From: Maylandia zebra
Lineage: Eukaryota > Chordata > Actinopteri > Cichliformes > Cichlidae
DNA: 64,000 bases
Direction of reading: 5' to 3'
Assembly: GCF_041146795.1 (NCBI RefSeq)
Contig: NC_135170.1
Span: 10,288,033 to 10,352,032, forward strand
Part shown: in pieces, positions 29,901 to 41,419 of the stretch
Position numbering within the stretch: the stretch's first letter is position 1
How the letters are laid out: each line of letters opens with the position of its first letter
Notes under the pieces: generated by a model
What the model was told of the DNA's origin: nothing
What the model saw: the letters and a program-made list of their open reading frames with translations, nothing else
Database searches by the model: none
Program-made: the position numbers and the translations under genes

Positions 29901-32900
29901 GGGGGCTTTATACATGCCATGATATTAATACAAACTGCCCCTCGAGAGACGCTTCTTTCCTGAATCTTATTTAGTCTGGTTGCTGGAACTCCGTGGCTGG
30001 GGTCATGAGAAGAAGGTCTGCCTTTATAAGGATCTTTAAAGCATCCAAACACACTCATGCATTCCTCACCTTGACTGGGATGGACATGGAGCTGCAGGGC
30101 CGAATGTTGCACAGGCGCGTCTCCTTGATCATTTTACACTGAGCATTGTCATTTGTAACACGAGAAGAAACGCCCATCCCACAGCTCCGGGAACACTCGG
30201 ACCAGGAAGTGGTCTGAACCACGCACTCATCACTTGTTTGCTTCCAGGCTACGAGAGATGAAAGAAAGGACACGTGAGGGAGAGCGATGATGGGAAATAT
30301 TGAGAGAGAGCCAGAGAGAAGCCAGGTCAGCAGGAGTTAAGCAGGGGGAGTGAAGTGGCTACTGGGAAGTTTGAGGGAAAAGCAGAGGTACACAGATGCA
30401 CAGCACACTGGCCTTATTCACTGAACAGGCAACACTGACGCACAGAGAGGATGATTACAGAGCAGGGAAAGCTGGGTGACGGAGGCATGTGCTGTGAAAG
30501 AGCAGTGTGTGTGAGTGCGACCAAGAGCACCTCTGGTGTGCAAGGAGCCAGTGGAAAACAAGCTTCACATAAATGCCAAAACACATGCATGGACGCCGGG
30601 GAGACGGCTCACAGCGAGGCCGTTTGTGCATCAGCGGGCTGAAGTGAATAAAGCGTAAACAGGACACTTTACTGTGTAGTGGAAACAGGCGCACTCCACA
30701 GCAGGTCACCAACTCCTCACCTGCCAGGTGCTTGTTTCCACGTGGCTTGCCCCACTTGCGTACCGCTTCCACCAGTTCGTTGCCAAGGGTATCCTTCTCC
30801 TTTTTGTGTTTGTAAGTGTAAAACTTCCGGTAAGGCTTCGGGAAAGGCTTTGGGTAGGGATACACTGGGTAGGGAATGAATGGAGGGTACGGAGGGAAAG
30901 CGGGAGGCTGGGGTCGGCGATACACCGGGGGCACGACCGTGGTTCCCTTGTGGCAGTCGATGCTGAGGCAGCACTGCCCGGGCACCTTGACCAGCTGCGG
31001 GGCAGGGCAGGAAGGTGACGCCAAGGGCACGTGGCTGGGGCAAAGAGGCACGCACCCTACTGCTCCATCGATGCAAGTGCATTGGTGTTTGCAACCAGCT
31101 CTGAAGTTCTCGCCGTTTTGATAAATCCGACCGCTGTATTCGCAGGAGCGGCCCTCGGCCTTCGCTGGGAGGAAGAGAGAAGACAGGCGAGCTGGTCAGA
31201 ACGCTTTTAATAGCACACACTTAGTCTTTAGACATCAAATAGCAAGACTTTTATGTGACTGTGTATTTAATGTGTGTGGTGGACAGATGAAAGGAGAGAG
31301 AGAACAGTCGCAACATCTCCACATTTAAGAAGCAAACACTATTCTTAGACCAGAAAGGGAACGTTGACTTGTTTACAACGTCCTTTCCCTTAACACCCTG
31401 AGTGGGACTCCCCACACAACACCCCGGATACCCCCACCCCCCTTTATATAGCAACACCCCCAAATAAACACACATATAAAAATACCACTGTCTGTGCATG
31501 TGTGTTTGTGTGTTTCACAGGCCTGTTTGTGTACACACTGCAGCACTTATATAAATACTGGGGCTGGCCGGGTTTCAGTCACAGGCTCATGAAGGTGCTC
31601 TGTTTTTTGAAACGTGGCACAGGCTTCAAACCTCAAGCCCCTATCAAAGAGAAACCCCAGCCGCCCTGGCTCAGAAGCCAGATTCCCCACCCTGAAGTTA
31701 CACATTGCCTTACTTCAACCCCCAAAGCTGTGCCTGATCTAAAGCAGGGGTAAAAAAAAAAAAAATTCACCACTTCTCAACCCTTCCCACCCCCACCATC
31801 CCTGCTCTGCCACCTCTGTGGTACATACCCCTGCAGATGCCATGGGTTCGGCCCACATCATTGCCATAATTGCACTCCAGTCCTTTATGGTGGTCACAAG
31901 GGCGCCCCTCATGGCAGTCTTGGTTTAGCTGGGCAGCGCACACCTTGCAGCAGCCGCATCCGTCTGGGACTGAACTTACCCCTGGGGGGCAAGATGGGGG
32001 CACTGCTGGGCACTCGCACACTACTGGACACTCAGCAGTCACCTGCAGGAAGGGACAGAGTAATTTAACCTTCTGCACCAAAAGGAATAAAGAGAAAAAT
32101 CACACTGGAACCAGGCAGGACAACAGATTGACTCAAGTTACCCAGATCACAGAAAGTCCTCAACGTGTATGTATGAATGCGTGTGTGTGTGTGGCTTAAA
32201 ATATTGCCTGAATACTCGGCACTGTCCTGAACCCCACAGGGGTATCTGTAGCCCTCTGTCGCCTTCCGCTTGGCATTCGCCTGGCAAGAGGGGATGAAAG
32301 GTACGTTCACTGACCCCCACCTCCCGGCTTCTAAATCTTTTGTTTCTGACCCCCTTCTGTGTCGACACACACACAAGCCACTCTCACCACTCCCAGCATT
32401 TATTGGGATCACACAGCCTGTGCATCACAGGGAGCTGTCAGTCTGACTGTCCGCAGTCAGATCACCTACAGTGATCCCTTCCTGACTCCGCCGCCACTCT
32501 CTTAACCCGGGCCAAGTTCTGGTGTGCCAGAACCAGCACTGGCACTGCTTTCACTCACTGCTGAGGTTCCTGGGAGGGTTTAAAATTACATTACACAAAG
32601 ACTGAACAATAACTCGTGAATCACCGTGCATAACATGGTAAGTTAAAGCATCTCCCAGCCAAAAGTCACATAATATTCCTTGAGATATTTATGGAGCGGA
32701 ACGACTTCATATCGAAGTGTATTTTTATACCCATTGGATAAAATTACTGTGATATAATTTTAGACCTACAGTTGGATGGAAGCCGGTGTACACATAGTAG
32801 GGTTTATTACTTTTACTTGTCAGATAATTTAATTAGACTGCGAAGAGAGTGTAACCAATTACATTTATATAGTTTGCATATATTTCCCCTTTACTTGAAT

Positions 32901-33317
32901 ATGCTTCGGACACTAGTGATCACATTTGTAGTGTAACATTACAAAATGTAATGGAAATAAACCGCCAAACAAATCGTAAAATGACTCAACTGACTTTACA
33001 TGGGACCTCTTGAAACACCGCTCAAGACCTCTTATTGCTCCTCAAGCCTCAATTTGGAAACCAGCCAACCAGAAAGCACAGTAGCCGCCGTATTAATAAG
33101 CAATGACAATCTTAACAGTGCTGGGAGCCACTGGGCCATTATTATTTTGGCACGCAGCGCTAACACCAGCATGGAGAGCAGACCCTGACAGCACGAGAGC
33201 AGCACAGGCGCGTGAGACCTTAGAGCTCGTGCGTTTGCATGAAGGGAGAACACTTCACGTACTCACCGAAGCGACTGTAACCACTTGTAAGGCAGCAAAT
33301 AATAGCAGCGTCCCCAT
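26966..33317 (-). CDS. ccn1-like: CCN1/CYR61-like secreted matricellular protein
   Basis: Five exons on the minus strand: 33317-33267, 32042-31829, 31164-30721, 30248-30070 and 27271-26966. They total 1194 nt and 397 aa. The four CCN modules are present, one per exon after the signal peptide [17 protein letters not shown]: an IGFBP domain ([17 protein letters not shown]), a VWC domain (96-159, with [14 protein letters not shown]), a TSP1 repeat (from about 245, [17 protein letters not shown]) and a C-terminal cystine knot (301 on, [11 protein letters not shown]...YAGC). It ends GDTHKFND, like CCN1. Secreted CCN1 binds integrins and heparan sulphate and controls adhesion, migration and vessel growth. 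Residues RIYQNGE and the YxNxR-like VWC sequence favour CCN1 over CCN2. The hinge between VWC and TSP1 is unusual: proline/tyrosine-rich and basic. It is probably a fish ccn1 duplicate (cyr61l type), and which one is open. Confidence 0.92.
27480..27600. repeat. Dispersed repeat fragment (gactgtatataaaa type)
   Basis: In the last ccn1-like intron. The core cagactgtatataaaaggtgg is followed by a tRNA box-B-like ggttcaaacccc at about 27560. The same core recurs at 28926-28940 and in altered form at 34619-34645. Recurrence within one window suggests a SINE-like or MITE family. Confidence 0.45.
27620..30060. other. ccn1-like intron 4, no separate gene seen
   Basis: This 2.8 kb intron lies between the TSP1 and cystine-knot exons. 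It holds poly-T and poly-A tracts (27670-27684, 28939-28953) and the dispersed-repeat fragments noted separately. No independent coding exon is recognisable. Confidence 0.5.
28915..29035. repeat. Dispersed repeat fragment (gactgtatataaaa type)
   Basis: The words tagactgtatataaaa, an A-tract and then gaagcctctgtattagcatt and gtcaccaccatgatg look like a diverged second copy of the family at 27480. It lies in the same intron. Confidence 0.4.
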
Positions 33318-33760
33318 GCTGTCAGCGTGCTCACATGGAAGACGGGAGAGCGTTTAAAAACAGCGCTCTGTGACAGGAAAAGCCCAAATCCTTCAAGTGA
33401 GCAATAGCGTTGGTCCACAACAGTAAAATCCGACTCGCAAAAAATATATATATATTTATGTATCCTCACACGTCTTCCACCAATCTCTCAAGTTCTCACA
33501 GACCAAAAGTTTGAGCCTTGTTTTTATATCGTTCCCTTTCTTTTTATGGCAACCACGCCCACCCCAGCCCTCCTTTAACCAATTAGGACACAGGCGCGCG
33601 GCCAAAGTTGGAAAAAAAAGAAAAACAGGGCGGGAGGGCATTGGAAGGAGGCGGGGCTTGGACCTCCAACACAGGTTTGGTTGCGGGAGGGGGCGTGGCC
33701 AGCCATGAATGCACTCATTCATAAAAAATCAGAATTACTACATTCCAAAGAGGAGCTGGC
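33318..33760 (-). promoter_or_regulatory. Promoter and 5' untranslated region of the ccn1-like gene
   Basis: On the minus strand a TATAAAAA box (33528-33521) lies about 205 bp before the ATG, placing the start site near 33495. Just upstream are a CArG-like CTTTTTATGG (33540-33549, one mismatch to the SRF consensus), GC-rich KLF/SP-like boxes (gaggcggggc near 33650 and gggggcgtggcc near 33690) and a perfect TEAD-type CATTCC (33741-33746). CCN1 is a known SRF and YAP/TEAD target, so the set is plausible. Binding is inferred from motifs only. Confidence 0.65.
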
Positions 33761-34136
33761 TCTGGGATGTTTATTTATTTATGTTCGAGCGAAAATAATA
33801 TTTTCGATGCTTTAAAGTCCTTTTCACACGCAAGCCTCTGTCCGGCTGCCGCTTTGTGAGGAGTAAAATAAATATACGCAGCTGCTCGTCTGCGCTACAT
33901 TAATACTGGGGGCAGCCATGGAAAACAGCTAGGAATTTCCTTCTGCCACTTTATAAAAATACTATTAGACAAGAGTTGGGCAGATCAAATGCAAACACAT
34001 GGAGAACAGAGTGTTCCTAGGAGCTGGGTTTAACTGCATAACAGAGTGAGAGGGATGTCTGAAAATCATTGAAATAATCAGTGTAATTCATCAGTTCCTA
34101 TTTAGACCTCATGTCTCCCACACACAACCTGTTTTC

Positions 34137-34164
34137 ATGGGTACTTGCACCAGCAAGTACCCAT
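34137..34164. repeat. Perfect 12-bp-stem hairpin
   Basis: The arms atgggtacttgc and gcaagtacccat are separated by acca. Flanking ctgtttt and aaaaacag extend the stem imperfectly to about 20 bp per side. It is not followed by an obvious gene. Confidence 0.9.
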
Positions 34165-34614
34165 AAAAAACAGTTCTGTATCTGTACACTGTAAGAGTGT
34201 TAGAGAGGCCAGGGATGTGTGCCTGGACAGTCTCTGTGTCATTTTGACACAGGAAAACCAGCCATTCTCAGTACCTGAACTTGTAGGTAACAAGTCCCTT
34301 TTAGGGACTCACATTGCTGTTCTCTTTAGAAGCACTGTAGACATTTTCCACATTAGTACATTCTCAGACATGAAACTGTTCACTGGAGACACAAATGCAT
34401 GGAGTAGGTTGCTAGTTGAAAGGTGTGAGAAGGGTTTGTTGTTCTCTACAATGATTGTTAAGCAAACCTGTGGTCATTTGTGCCAGCGGGAGAAGAAATT
34501 GTCCCGTTACCTCTTTGTGCTAATAGTATAAATATGATAATCAATTATCGATTGATATGTGAAACACCTTTCCAAGGAGTCAAAGCCAAATAGATGAAAG
34601 CCAAACGTTATCAT

Positions 34615-34700
34615 TATGAACTGTAAATAAACGATGGACGACATCACCGTGGTTATCATGTTGCCATTTTCCTGTTTTGAAACATCACAAGCAATAGGTG
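34615..34700. repeat. Dispersed repeat fragment (third copy)
   Basis: The words gaactgtaaataaacgatgg, acgacatcaccgtgg and atgttgccattttcctg match in order the family seen at 27480 and 28915, with substitutions. Confidence 0.4.
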
Positions 34701-36764
34701 GAGCAATAGTAGAACCACTGCATGCCTTTCCTCTGGAGATGCTTGTGTGTGGTCAGATGAATGAGGCTTGTAGTAAAAATCACTCTGAGTCCTCAGGTTG
34801 AGTAGAAACGTACTGTTTAAGTACCAGCCCATTTACTTATACTGCAGAAACTAGGCTCGCTGTAAAGTATACCGTACTTTATTGTCTATTTTAGTGTAAA
34901 TAGGACCGTAATTCAAAAAGTTAACATCATGATGTATTCAAAAATATTTGAAAGTACTGAGTTAGAACACTTACTCCTCAGGAAAGTGTTTACTGCACTT
35001 TTAGATCAAGTGAGAAGTAAGGTCATGTTTTCTATTGACTCCCACAATTTTGGACTTTTTTTGCAGCCAGAGGGGTTGCCCCCTGCTGGCCAGTAGAAAT
35101 AATGCAGCTTCAAAGCACCTGCTTGCTCTTAGCTTATCCTTTTAGACACTGTTTTACACACTCTATATGATTATAAACACAGAAAACTCTCATCTAAAAA
35201 AACACAATTTCAGTCTTCAAGTATCAATTAAGGTAGATTATACATATTGCATGTACCCCCTTGTGCAAGTGTGCTTACATTTGTATGTCAGCAGCTCGTT
35301 CCACAAAGCAGGAGCATGCACTGTCATACATTATACATATGCACAGTGTGTCCTCACTCGCACAAAGGCCTACACAGAAAACTAAAATTATGTATTCACC
35401 AAACCTCCATCCTCTTCCCACACAATCCATCTCTCTCTGTCAGGGCACGGAGGTGATGTAACAGGCCCGTGTAAACAAGCCCAGCGTGGTGAGAGAAAAT
35501 GAAGAGAGGGAAAAAAACACGGGATTTTGCTGAAGCTTCTGTGTGTGCACCGACCCTCACAAAAAGGCACACACACATATGCGCTGCAGTCTGAGAAATA
35601 CAGTTGTTGTTCTGAATTTTTAGGTTCCATTGACTCATCAGAGAATCTGTACTTTCCACTTTGGTCTCAGTCTCATCTGCAGCAGATGTAATAAACAAAC
35701 TTGTTGGGTCTCTTGGAGATGGAAGGCATAGTCATCAAAGCAAGTGGTGACCTTTGTATTCTGAGCTCAACGGTGAACGTCAGCCCATAAACCCACCCAA
35801 ACTGCTACAAGAGTTGGCTGGAAAAGCTCCCTGTCGCTGCTATTAAAAAAGGGAAGGTGCAAAAGGACAGGAGGGTAATAAGGAAAAGAGAAAAAAAAAG
35901 GCAAGCCATGGCAGGTGAGAAACACATCAAACCTTCAAAAACAACTCAGTGGAAATAAATGACAGACAGGGTGTGTGTGCGAGACAGAGAGAGAGGTGTA
36001 AGGCACATGGAAAGAGCCAAGGAAATATTAAATAGTGAGAAATAAAAGATAGAACAGGATAATAGTGTGAGGTCAGTGGAACAAAAGCAGCTCACTTTTC
36101 ACACGTGATTCTTTGCTGCAGAGAACGAAACGCCACGAAACGCCTTTCTGTGTCTGTGAGAAAGCGTGTGTTTATACACAGAGGGGAATGGAAGTGGAGG
36201 AGGAGGACGAGGAGGGAGGAAGACAGGTGTGGAGTGTTTGTTTAGGAGAGCTCCTGCCACACCTGCCACGACACTCCTCTTACTCTTTCAGTGGCGCGGC
36301 CAACTCACAGAATTGTGGACATACACACTCCAAGAAATTCGAGATACAGCTGGTGCTCAGGGTGTAGCCAAAGGTGTCTGATCTCAATAACACGGTAAAC
36401 TGAGTATTACAGGGACTCCTTTATGCTCTTTTCCAGCAGAATGGTTTTTTTTTAATTTTCATATATATCTCAAACTGGGCCTTGATGCCGTCTTTTTATC
36501 CTCAGTCTGTAACAAGCCTTTTTAAAATTCCTTTACCTTTTAGGCTACTCTCCCTTTGCCAGCTTCCTTCTGATTGCCTGTCTGTTTCAAACAGAAGGTT
36601 TAAACCGCAGGCAGGTGGGGCTCCTTGCAGGCATGCTAATTTGATACCCCGACTCTTTTACTGCAGAACTATGTTATTATTAAACATGCAGAATATGGAT
36701 TTGGCATAGTCTTGCTGAAATAAGCAAGGCCTTCTCTGAAAAGAGACCCGCTGAATGGCAAATG

Positions 36765-37245
36765 GACTGATTTTTTCACCTTATCCACAAGGAGTCGCCA
36801 CAGCGCACAGCTCCACATATTTTATTTGGCATATTTTAACATCAGGTACCCTTTTAGAAGTTTGAGTAGAGCTTTCCTACTTATTTGGGATCACTTGGAG
36901 CTGATAAGTTTAACTCATAAGAGCCCAGACCCATTTTTACTGCCAGGAAAACTATGGGAAAGTCAATTTTGAAACTTTAACAGAAACTTTCCTCAATGTG
37001 TAAAGGGGCGATGACACCTGTGTCACCATGGCTTCTTATCATATGGGGGCAATCGGTTTATTTTTCAGCATAACGCAATAAAGTTGTGATTTTTTTTTAG
37101 CAAAGTATCAAAAACTTTATTGAGCATGAGTGATGTATAAGGTGCACTCAAAACACTTGCACACACTTGTGAGGACATACTGCCAGGGGATCAAACTACC
37201 AATCAGCTAGCAGACGACCTACCTCCTGAGGCTGGATAGCAGCTC
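36765..37245 (-). repeat. Degenerate SINE-like repeat
   Basis: The left part contains ggagtcgccacagcgcacag and ctccacatattttatttggc. The right part reads ggggatcaaactaccaatc then gacgacctacctcctgag, which on the minus strand resembles a tRNA-like box B and box A. The middle looks replaced or inserted into. Family unnamed, boundaries approximate. Confidence 0.45.
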
Positions 37246-37854
37246 CAAAACCTTCTATATACTCTTCAGTGTTCACGTTGTCTTCACAGAACAGCAAGTT
37301 ACCCTTGCCAACCGAACGCTCCCTCTCCTCTTTAGCCTGTGGCTGATGGACCGCTCTCAGAATTAAGCCAGTCCATTTGGCTGAACTGGGTCCAGAGTAG
37401 GCAGCAGTGTTTCTAGATCTTGCTTATATAATGTATATTAACTTTATTAATCTTGAGAACCCTGTTTCTTTTTTAAAAACTGTAACAGAAATAGGGCTGT
37501 CTTTGGGAAAAGTCAAAGAATTTTTTATTAGCGGTCCCTTGGTAATTTGAGGCATTTCTCTGTTGCCACAGACGGATTTAGGATAACTGACAAAAAAAAG
37601 AAAAGAAAAAAAAGAGACCAAGGGTACAGACTGTTCCAAAACAGGAGAAAAGGGAAAGAAAAACAAGCATAGAGCGAGGTTAGGAGAGTACCAGTTAGCA
37701 AGGATGAGAAGGGGGCAAGGAATTTAAGTCCCAAAGTTATTTTTAAACTAAGGACAGGAACTCTACTGTTGACTCCCCAAACACAGAATCATAGATCGGT
37801 ATAGGAGCAGAGCTGAGAAAAGAAGACAGGGAGCTTATATACACAAACACATAG

Positions 37855-37857
<3 letters not shown>

Positions 37858-37880
<23 letters not shown>
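37858..37880. repeat. (CA)n microsatellite
   Basis: About ten CA units with a TA interruption on its right side. Confidence 0.85.
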
Positions 37881-37886
<6 letters not shown>

Positions 37887-39358
37887 GCTTCATGCATCTG
37901 TCAAGTGCGTCATCCCGTATGTGCGTGTACATCCAGGCACATGCATCCTCTAAGCACACGCCTGCCACCGTTTGGCATGCTTTATGGTCTCACAGCCACA
38001 CTCACACCAGGATGTGTACGCGTCGTCCTGTAAACACGACGCACTGCTCAGTTTAAAGATACTCGCGCGCTCAAACCTTCGGTGAAAAATGAGAAAGCGT
38101 TCGTTTGAACTTCCTTTGGTGCTATATCATTGCTGCATATGTGTATACAGCACATGTACCATGCATCTGATCTAACTGACCATAATTAAGAAGTGGTGGA
38201 TAGGCAGAGAATCCTAATTACAGGCTGGCGGCGAGAGTGTTTAAAATGTGATGGCTCACCAGCTGTAGAATATGTGACTGTCCACAGAGGATACTCTCTC
38301 ACACTAACTGAGATAAACAGAAGGTCATCAAGTGGAATAATCTTTGTGGTGCAATCTGCTCAATAACAGGCTTTATACTGTGTGCTTTTCCAGGCTGTTA
38401 TTATCAAGTAAAGACATTGGGATTTATGGGAAGCGAGCTGGGACAAAACTCACACACAAAGGCGGGAGGGGAGCGTTCTGTGTACGCAAAGGGCACACAC
38501 CCTGCCATTCATGTGTGCTTTGTCAGGGGGCTGTTATGAAAGCCCGGCTCCATCGGCGGCTGTTGTGTTCCCTCGACTGCTGGCTTGTGCAGATAGGAGA
38601 GGGAATAAACAGCCACGAGAAGAGGAGAATGGTCAGGTGCACCGTCACTGGATCCACGGCAGAGTCCACTGAAGGTCACAAGAATATCACTTCCCTCCTG
38701 ACCTTTAGCTCACTGAGGTCTAACTTAGCACACCCTCCTGGTCTTCCTGAAGTCGAGGAGGGTGTCACAGGAAACTGGGTCACTTTTACCTGTTTGTATC
38801 GTAATGATAACACCCATCAACCACCTAAAGCAGGGGTCACGCCCTCCACTCTGGATCCCCCATCCTCACACGTGCATCCTACCACTCACCTCCAAGGTGT
38901 CACAGAGAGGAGCCTTGTTCTGGTCGTCTCCTCCTTTCTGCCAGGACCCCCTGAAAAATCCCAGCAATCCCTGCAATTTCCGGTGCAATGTTTATTTGGC
39001 AGGAAGAGAGGGCTTGTGGGGAGGGGGGTGAAAAAAGGGCCTCACTCACAAACAGTCTGGGTTGGTTGAGAGTAAACATGTGCAGGCGGGGTGTGTGTGA
39101 AACGAGCGGTAAGCGGGACTGAGGCTCATGTGTTCTGGTCCTGACACACAGAGCAACGCTCTGTTTCAGGCCCCAACCGCCTCAGCCTGATCAACATCCC
39201 ACCCCGGCTACTATAAACAGCACCCTCTGCTGGAGAAATGGATACATGATGTTAAAAGAAAACGAGATCAAACAAACTAAGAACCTAAAATGTCTTTTTC
39301 TGAATAAGATATATAGGGGAAAAAAATCCAGATCCATATATGAGCAGAGGCGCTAGCC

Positions 39359-39827
39359 CAGGGGTGTCAAACATAAGGCCCTGGGGCCAGAATCGGCCCA
39401 GCAAAGATTCCAGTTGACAGCTTTGAGAAATGAATAGGAAGGCATCAATTTTGGACTTTTTTACTGTACTCCCCCGTGCCCATTTATTAGAAACCAAAGT
39501 AATGAAGTAAATGATAAAGAGTTAAATCACAGAAAAGTTCCTGTTTTTTCCATTGCGTACTATAAATGTCTACTTTTTACAATAAGTCCACAGAGGAAAT
39601 AAAAAACACACCGTAACTTCCTCTGCAGTTTTATACATTTATTTATCTATGATGATAGATTTCTTTTGTTTACTACAGCACTATTTCGTTATCATATAGA
39701 AAAACTGAGACAGTACTTTTGAAACTGCACTTTATGTTTTTCTAAATGTGTACTTCAACATCTTTACAGTGACAGAAAGGGCAGTTTCACATGTTCGGCC
39801 CACTTAAGATCAAAGTGGCTTCTTGTT
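39359..39827 (+). mobile_element. hAT-type element, 5' end intact, 3' end eroded
   Basis: It starts with caggggtgtcaaacataagg and ccctggggccagaat, the classic CAGGGGTGTCAAAC end of a fish non-autonomous hAT family. It closes with the inner right-end words gttcggcccacttaagatca, but the outer inverted repeat expected beyond that is missing. No target-site duplication can be found. No transposase is encoded. Confidence 0.65.
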
Positions 39828-41140
39828 GGGGAGTGCTACGCAGTGATGACGTCATCCATACACACTCCACAGAGGCCTACAGCTACTATACGTATATTAA
39901 ATTTGATCCTTTGAGGTTTTAACATAAGACTGAGGATGATCTCAACAAATTGAAAATTTATACACATTTACATTCGGTTATACACTCAGAAAGCTCTGCA
40001 GGCTGGTAACAGGAACATTTTATTATCAACAGATACATTCATCCTGGGGGAAAATGTGTGTGGGAGACCATCAGGGCCAAGATGGGTATAGATTCCTGGG
40101 TGCAGTGGTTTGTAGAAACTTCCTCCCTTTCATCACATCTGTCCTGTTCCAGATGTTCTGTTGACTCACTGAGACATCGTGTCAGAAACATCTGACATGG
40201 CATGATATATTTCTGCTTCTCTCTTCTCCTCTTTCTCCTCTTTTGCTGCGTCTTTCCTTTAACCGCAGGCTCCTCTGATGTCTGAAGTTGGGTCACCAGT
40301 CTGGCCCGCCAACCTCTGGTTCTCCCACTGGTTGTTGTTGTTGGAGATGGACTGTCCTGATGTGCAGTTTGTCTTTCAGGGCATTCTAAAACTAGAGAAA
40401 ACATTTATGTTTAAACCCCTGATCTGTGGAGATCTGAGTGCACTTCAGGCTCAATGGCATCCAGTTGTGTGGTGCTGGACTGAACCTCTGAGCACATCGC
40501 TGTTTGCACATGGTTTCCTGGCCCTATGTTTGACACCTGCAACTGGCTACCTGAAGCTTCAGGGGTGTGTGTGTTTGCAGGCAACACGGCTCCAGAGCTG
40601 CAGAATAAAGAGTGGAGCAGTTTGTGCAGGGCTAGGCTGGCTAAGAGCCCAGGCGGTTGATGTTGCAAAACAGCGCTGGAGATCCGAGAGCTGAAGACAG
40701 TCCTGCTTTCCTGTCAGTGCTTTTGTTCAAACAGGCCCGTAGACAGATCTGTCTACATCCTTGATCTGTCTACATCCTTGATCAGATCAGGAAAACCCTC
40801 CACTGAAAGAAAAAAAGGTGTCCACCTGGAGGAAGTGTGGCTTTTGATGTGATAAAATGTGAAAAATAAAGGAAGGTGAAGCATGGACGTGTCTGCTATA
40901 TAAAACTACAGGAATGATGATGCTTCTTAGCAGACATGGCTCACAGGAGCAAAGCTTCTCCACAGAGGTTTTAATCTAAAACTATATTTTTCTGCTCATT
41001 GTCTCATTGTGTGGACATTTTGGGAAGCCTTGGAGAGACTTAGAGTCAGGTCTGTGTAAATAAGCCACTGGAAGCTGACTGTGTACTTAGCTTAGGAGAG
41101 TGATTAGAAACAAGGGAAACCATTTGCCCATGTCTGACAG
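39828..41140. other. Intergenic, no gene seen
   Basis: Holds a palindromic ATF/CREB-type site (gatgacgtcatc, 39845-39856) and a 17-bp tandem duplication (gatctgtctacatcctt, 40746-40762 and 40763-40779). Open frames of 114-138 residues at 40039-40694 overlap on both strands and show no domain. Confidence 0.5.
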
Positions 41141-41149
41141 ACTTCATCC

Positions 41150-41400
41150 AACAACACCACCGTGGTGCAATGGTTTGTACTGATGTCTCACAGCAAGGTG
41201 GTCTTTTTTTATATGGAGTCTGCATATTCGCCCCCGGCTTGCATGGGTTCTCACTGGGTACTCTAGCTTCTTCCCACAGTCCAAAGACATGCATGGATGA
41301 GGTTGGTTGGCAACTCTTGAATGTTGGTAGGGGGTGAATGGTTATCTGCCTCTCTGTGTTAGCTCTGCAATAGTGCAATAGTGAAAGAAGATGGCTGGAC
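41150..41400 (+). repeat. SINE-like dispersed repeat, plus orientation
   Basis: Order of words: cgtggtgcaatggtttgtac (box-A-like), tgtctcacagcaaggtggtc, then ggagtctgcatattcgcccc, ttcttcccacagtccaaaga and catgcatgga, gggtgaatggttatctgcc and ctctgtgttagctctgc. Two other copies in the window (44340-44435 and 54225-54490) share these blocks in reverse orientation. The tRNA-like head suggests RNA polymerase III origin. Confidence 0.65.
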
Positions 41401-41419
41401 AATGCACTCTACCTGCGGT

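Larger units (their letters stand above)
33780..36750. other. Intergenic, no gene seen
   Basis: Holds the hairpin at 34137, a dispersed-repeat fragment at 34615-34700 and a CTCF-like core in reverse orientation at 35076-35089. The open frames here (for example 34145-34531) have no recognisable domain. Confidence 0.5.

Noticed and set aside
30679-31121. Plus-strand frames of 66-96 residues over the ccn1-like third exon
   Set aside because: They are antisense to the VWC and hinge exon, which has a conserved cysteine pattern on the minus strand.
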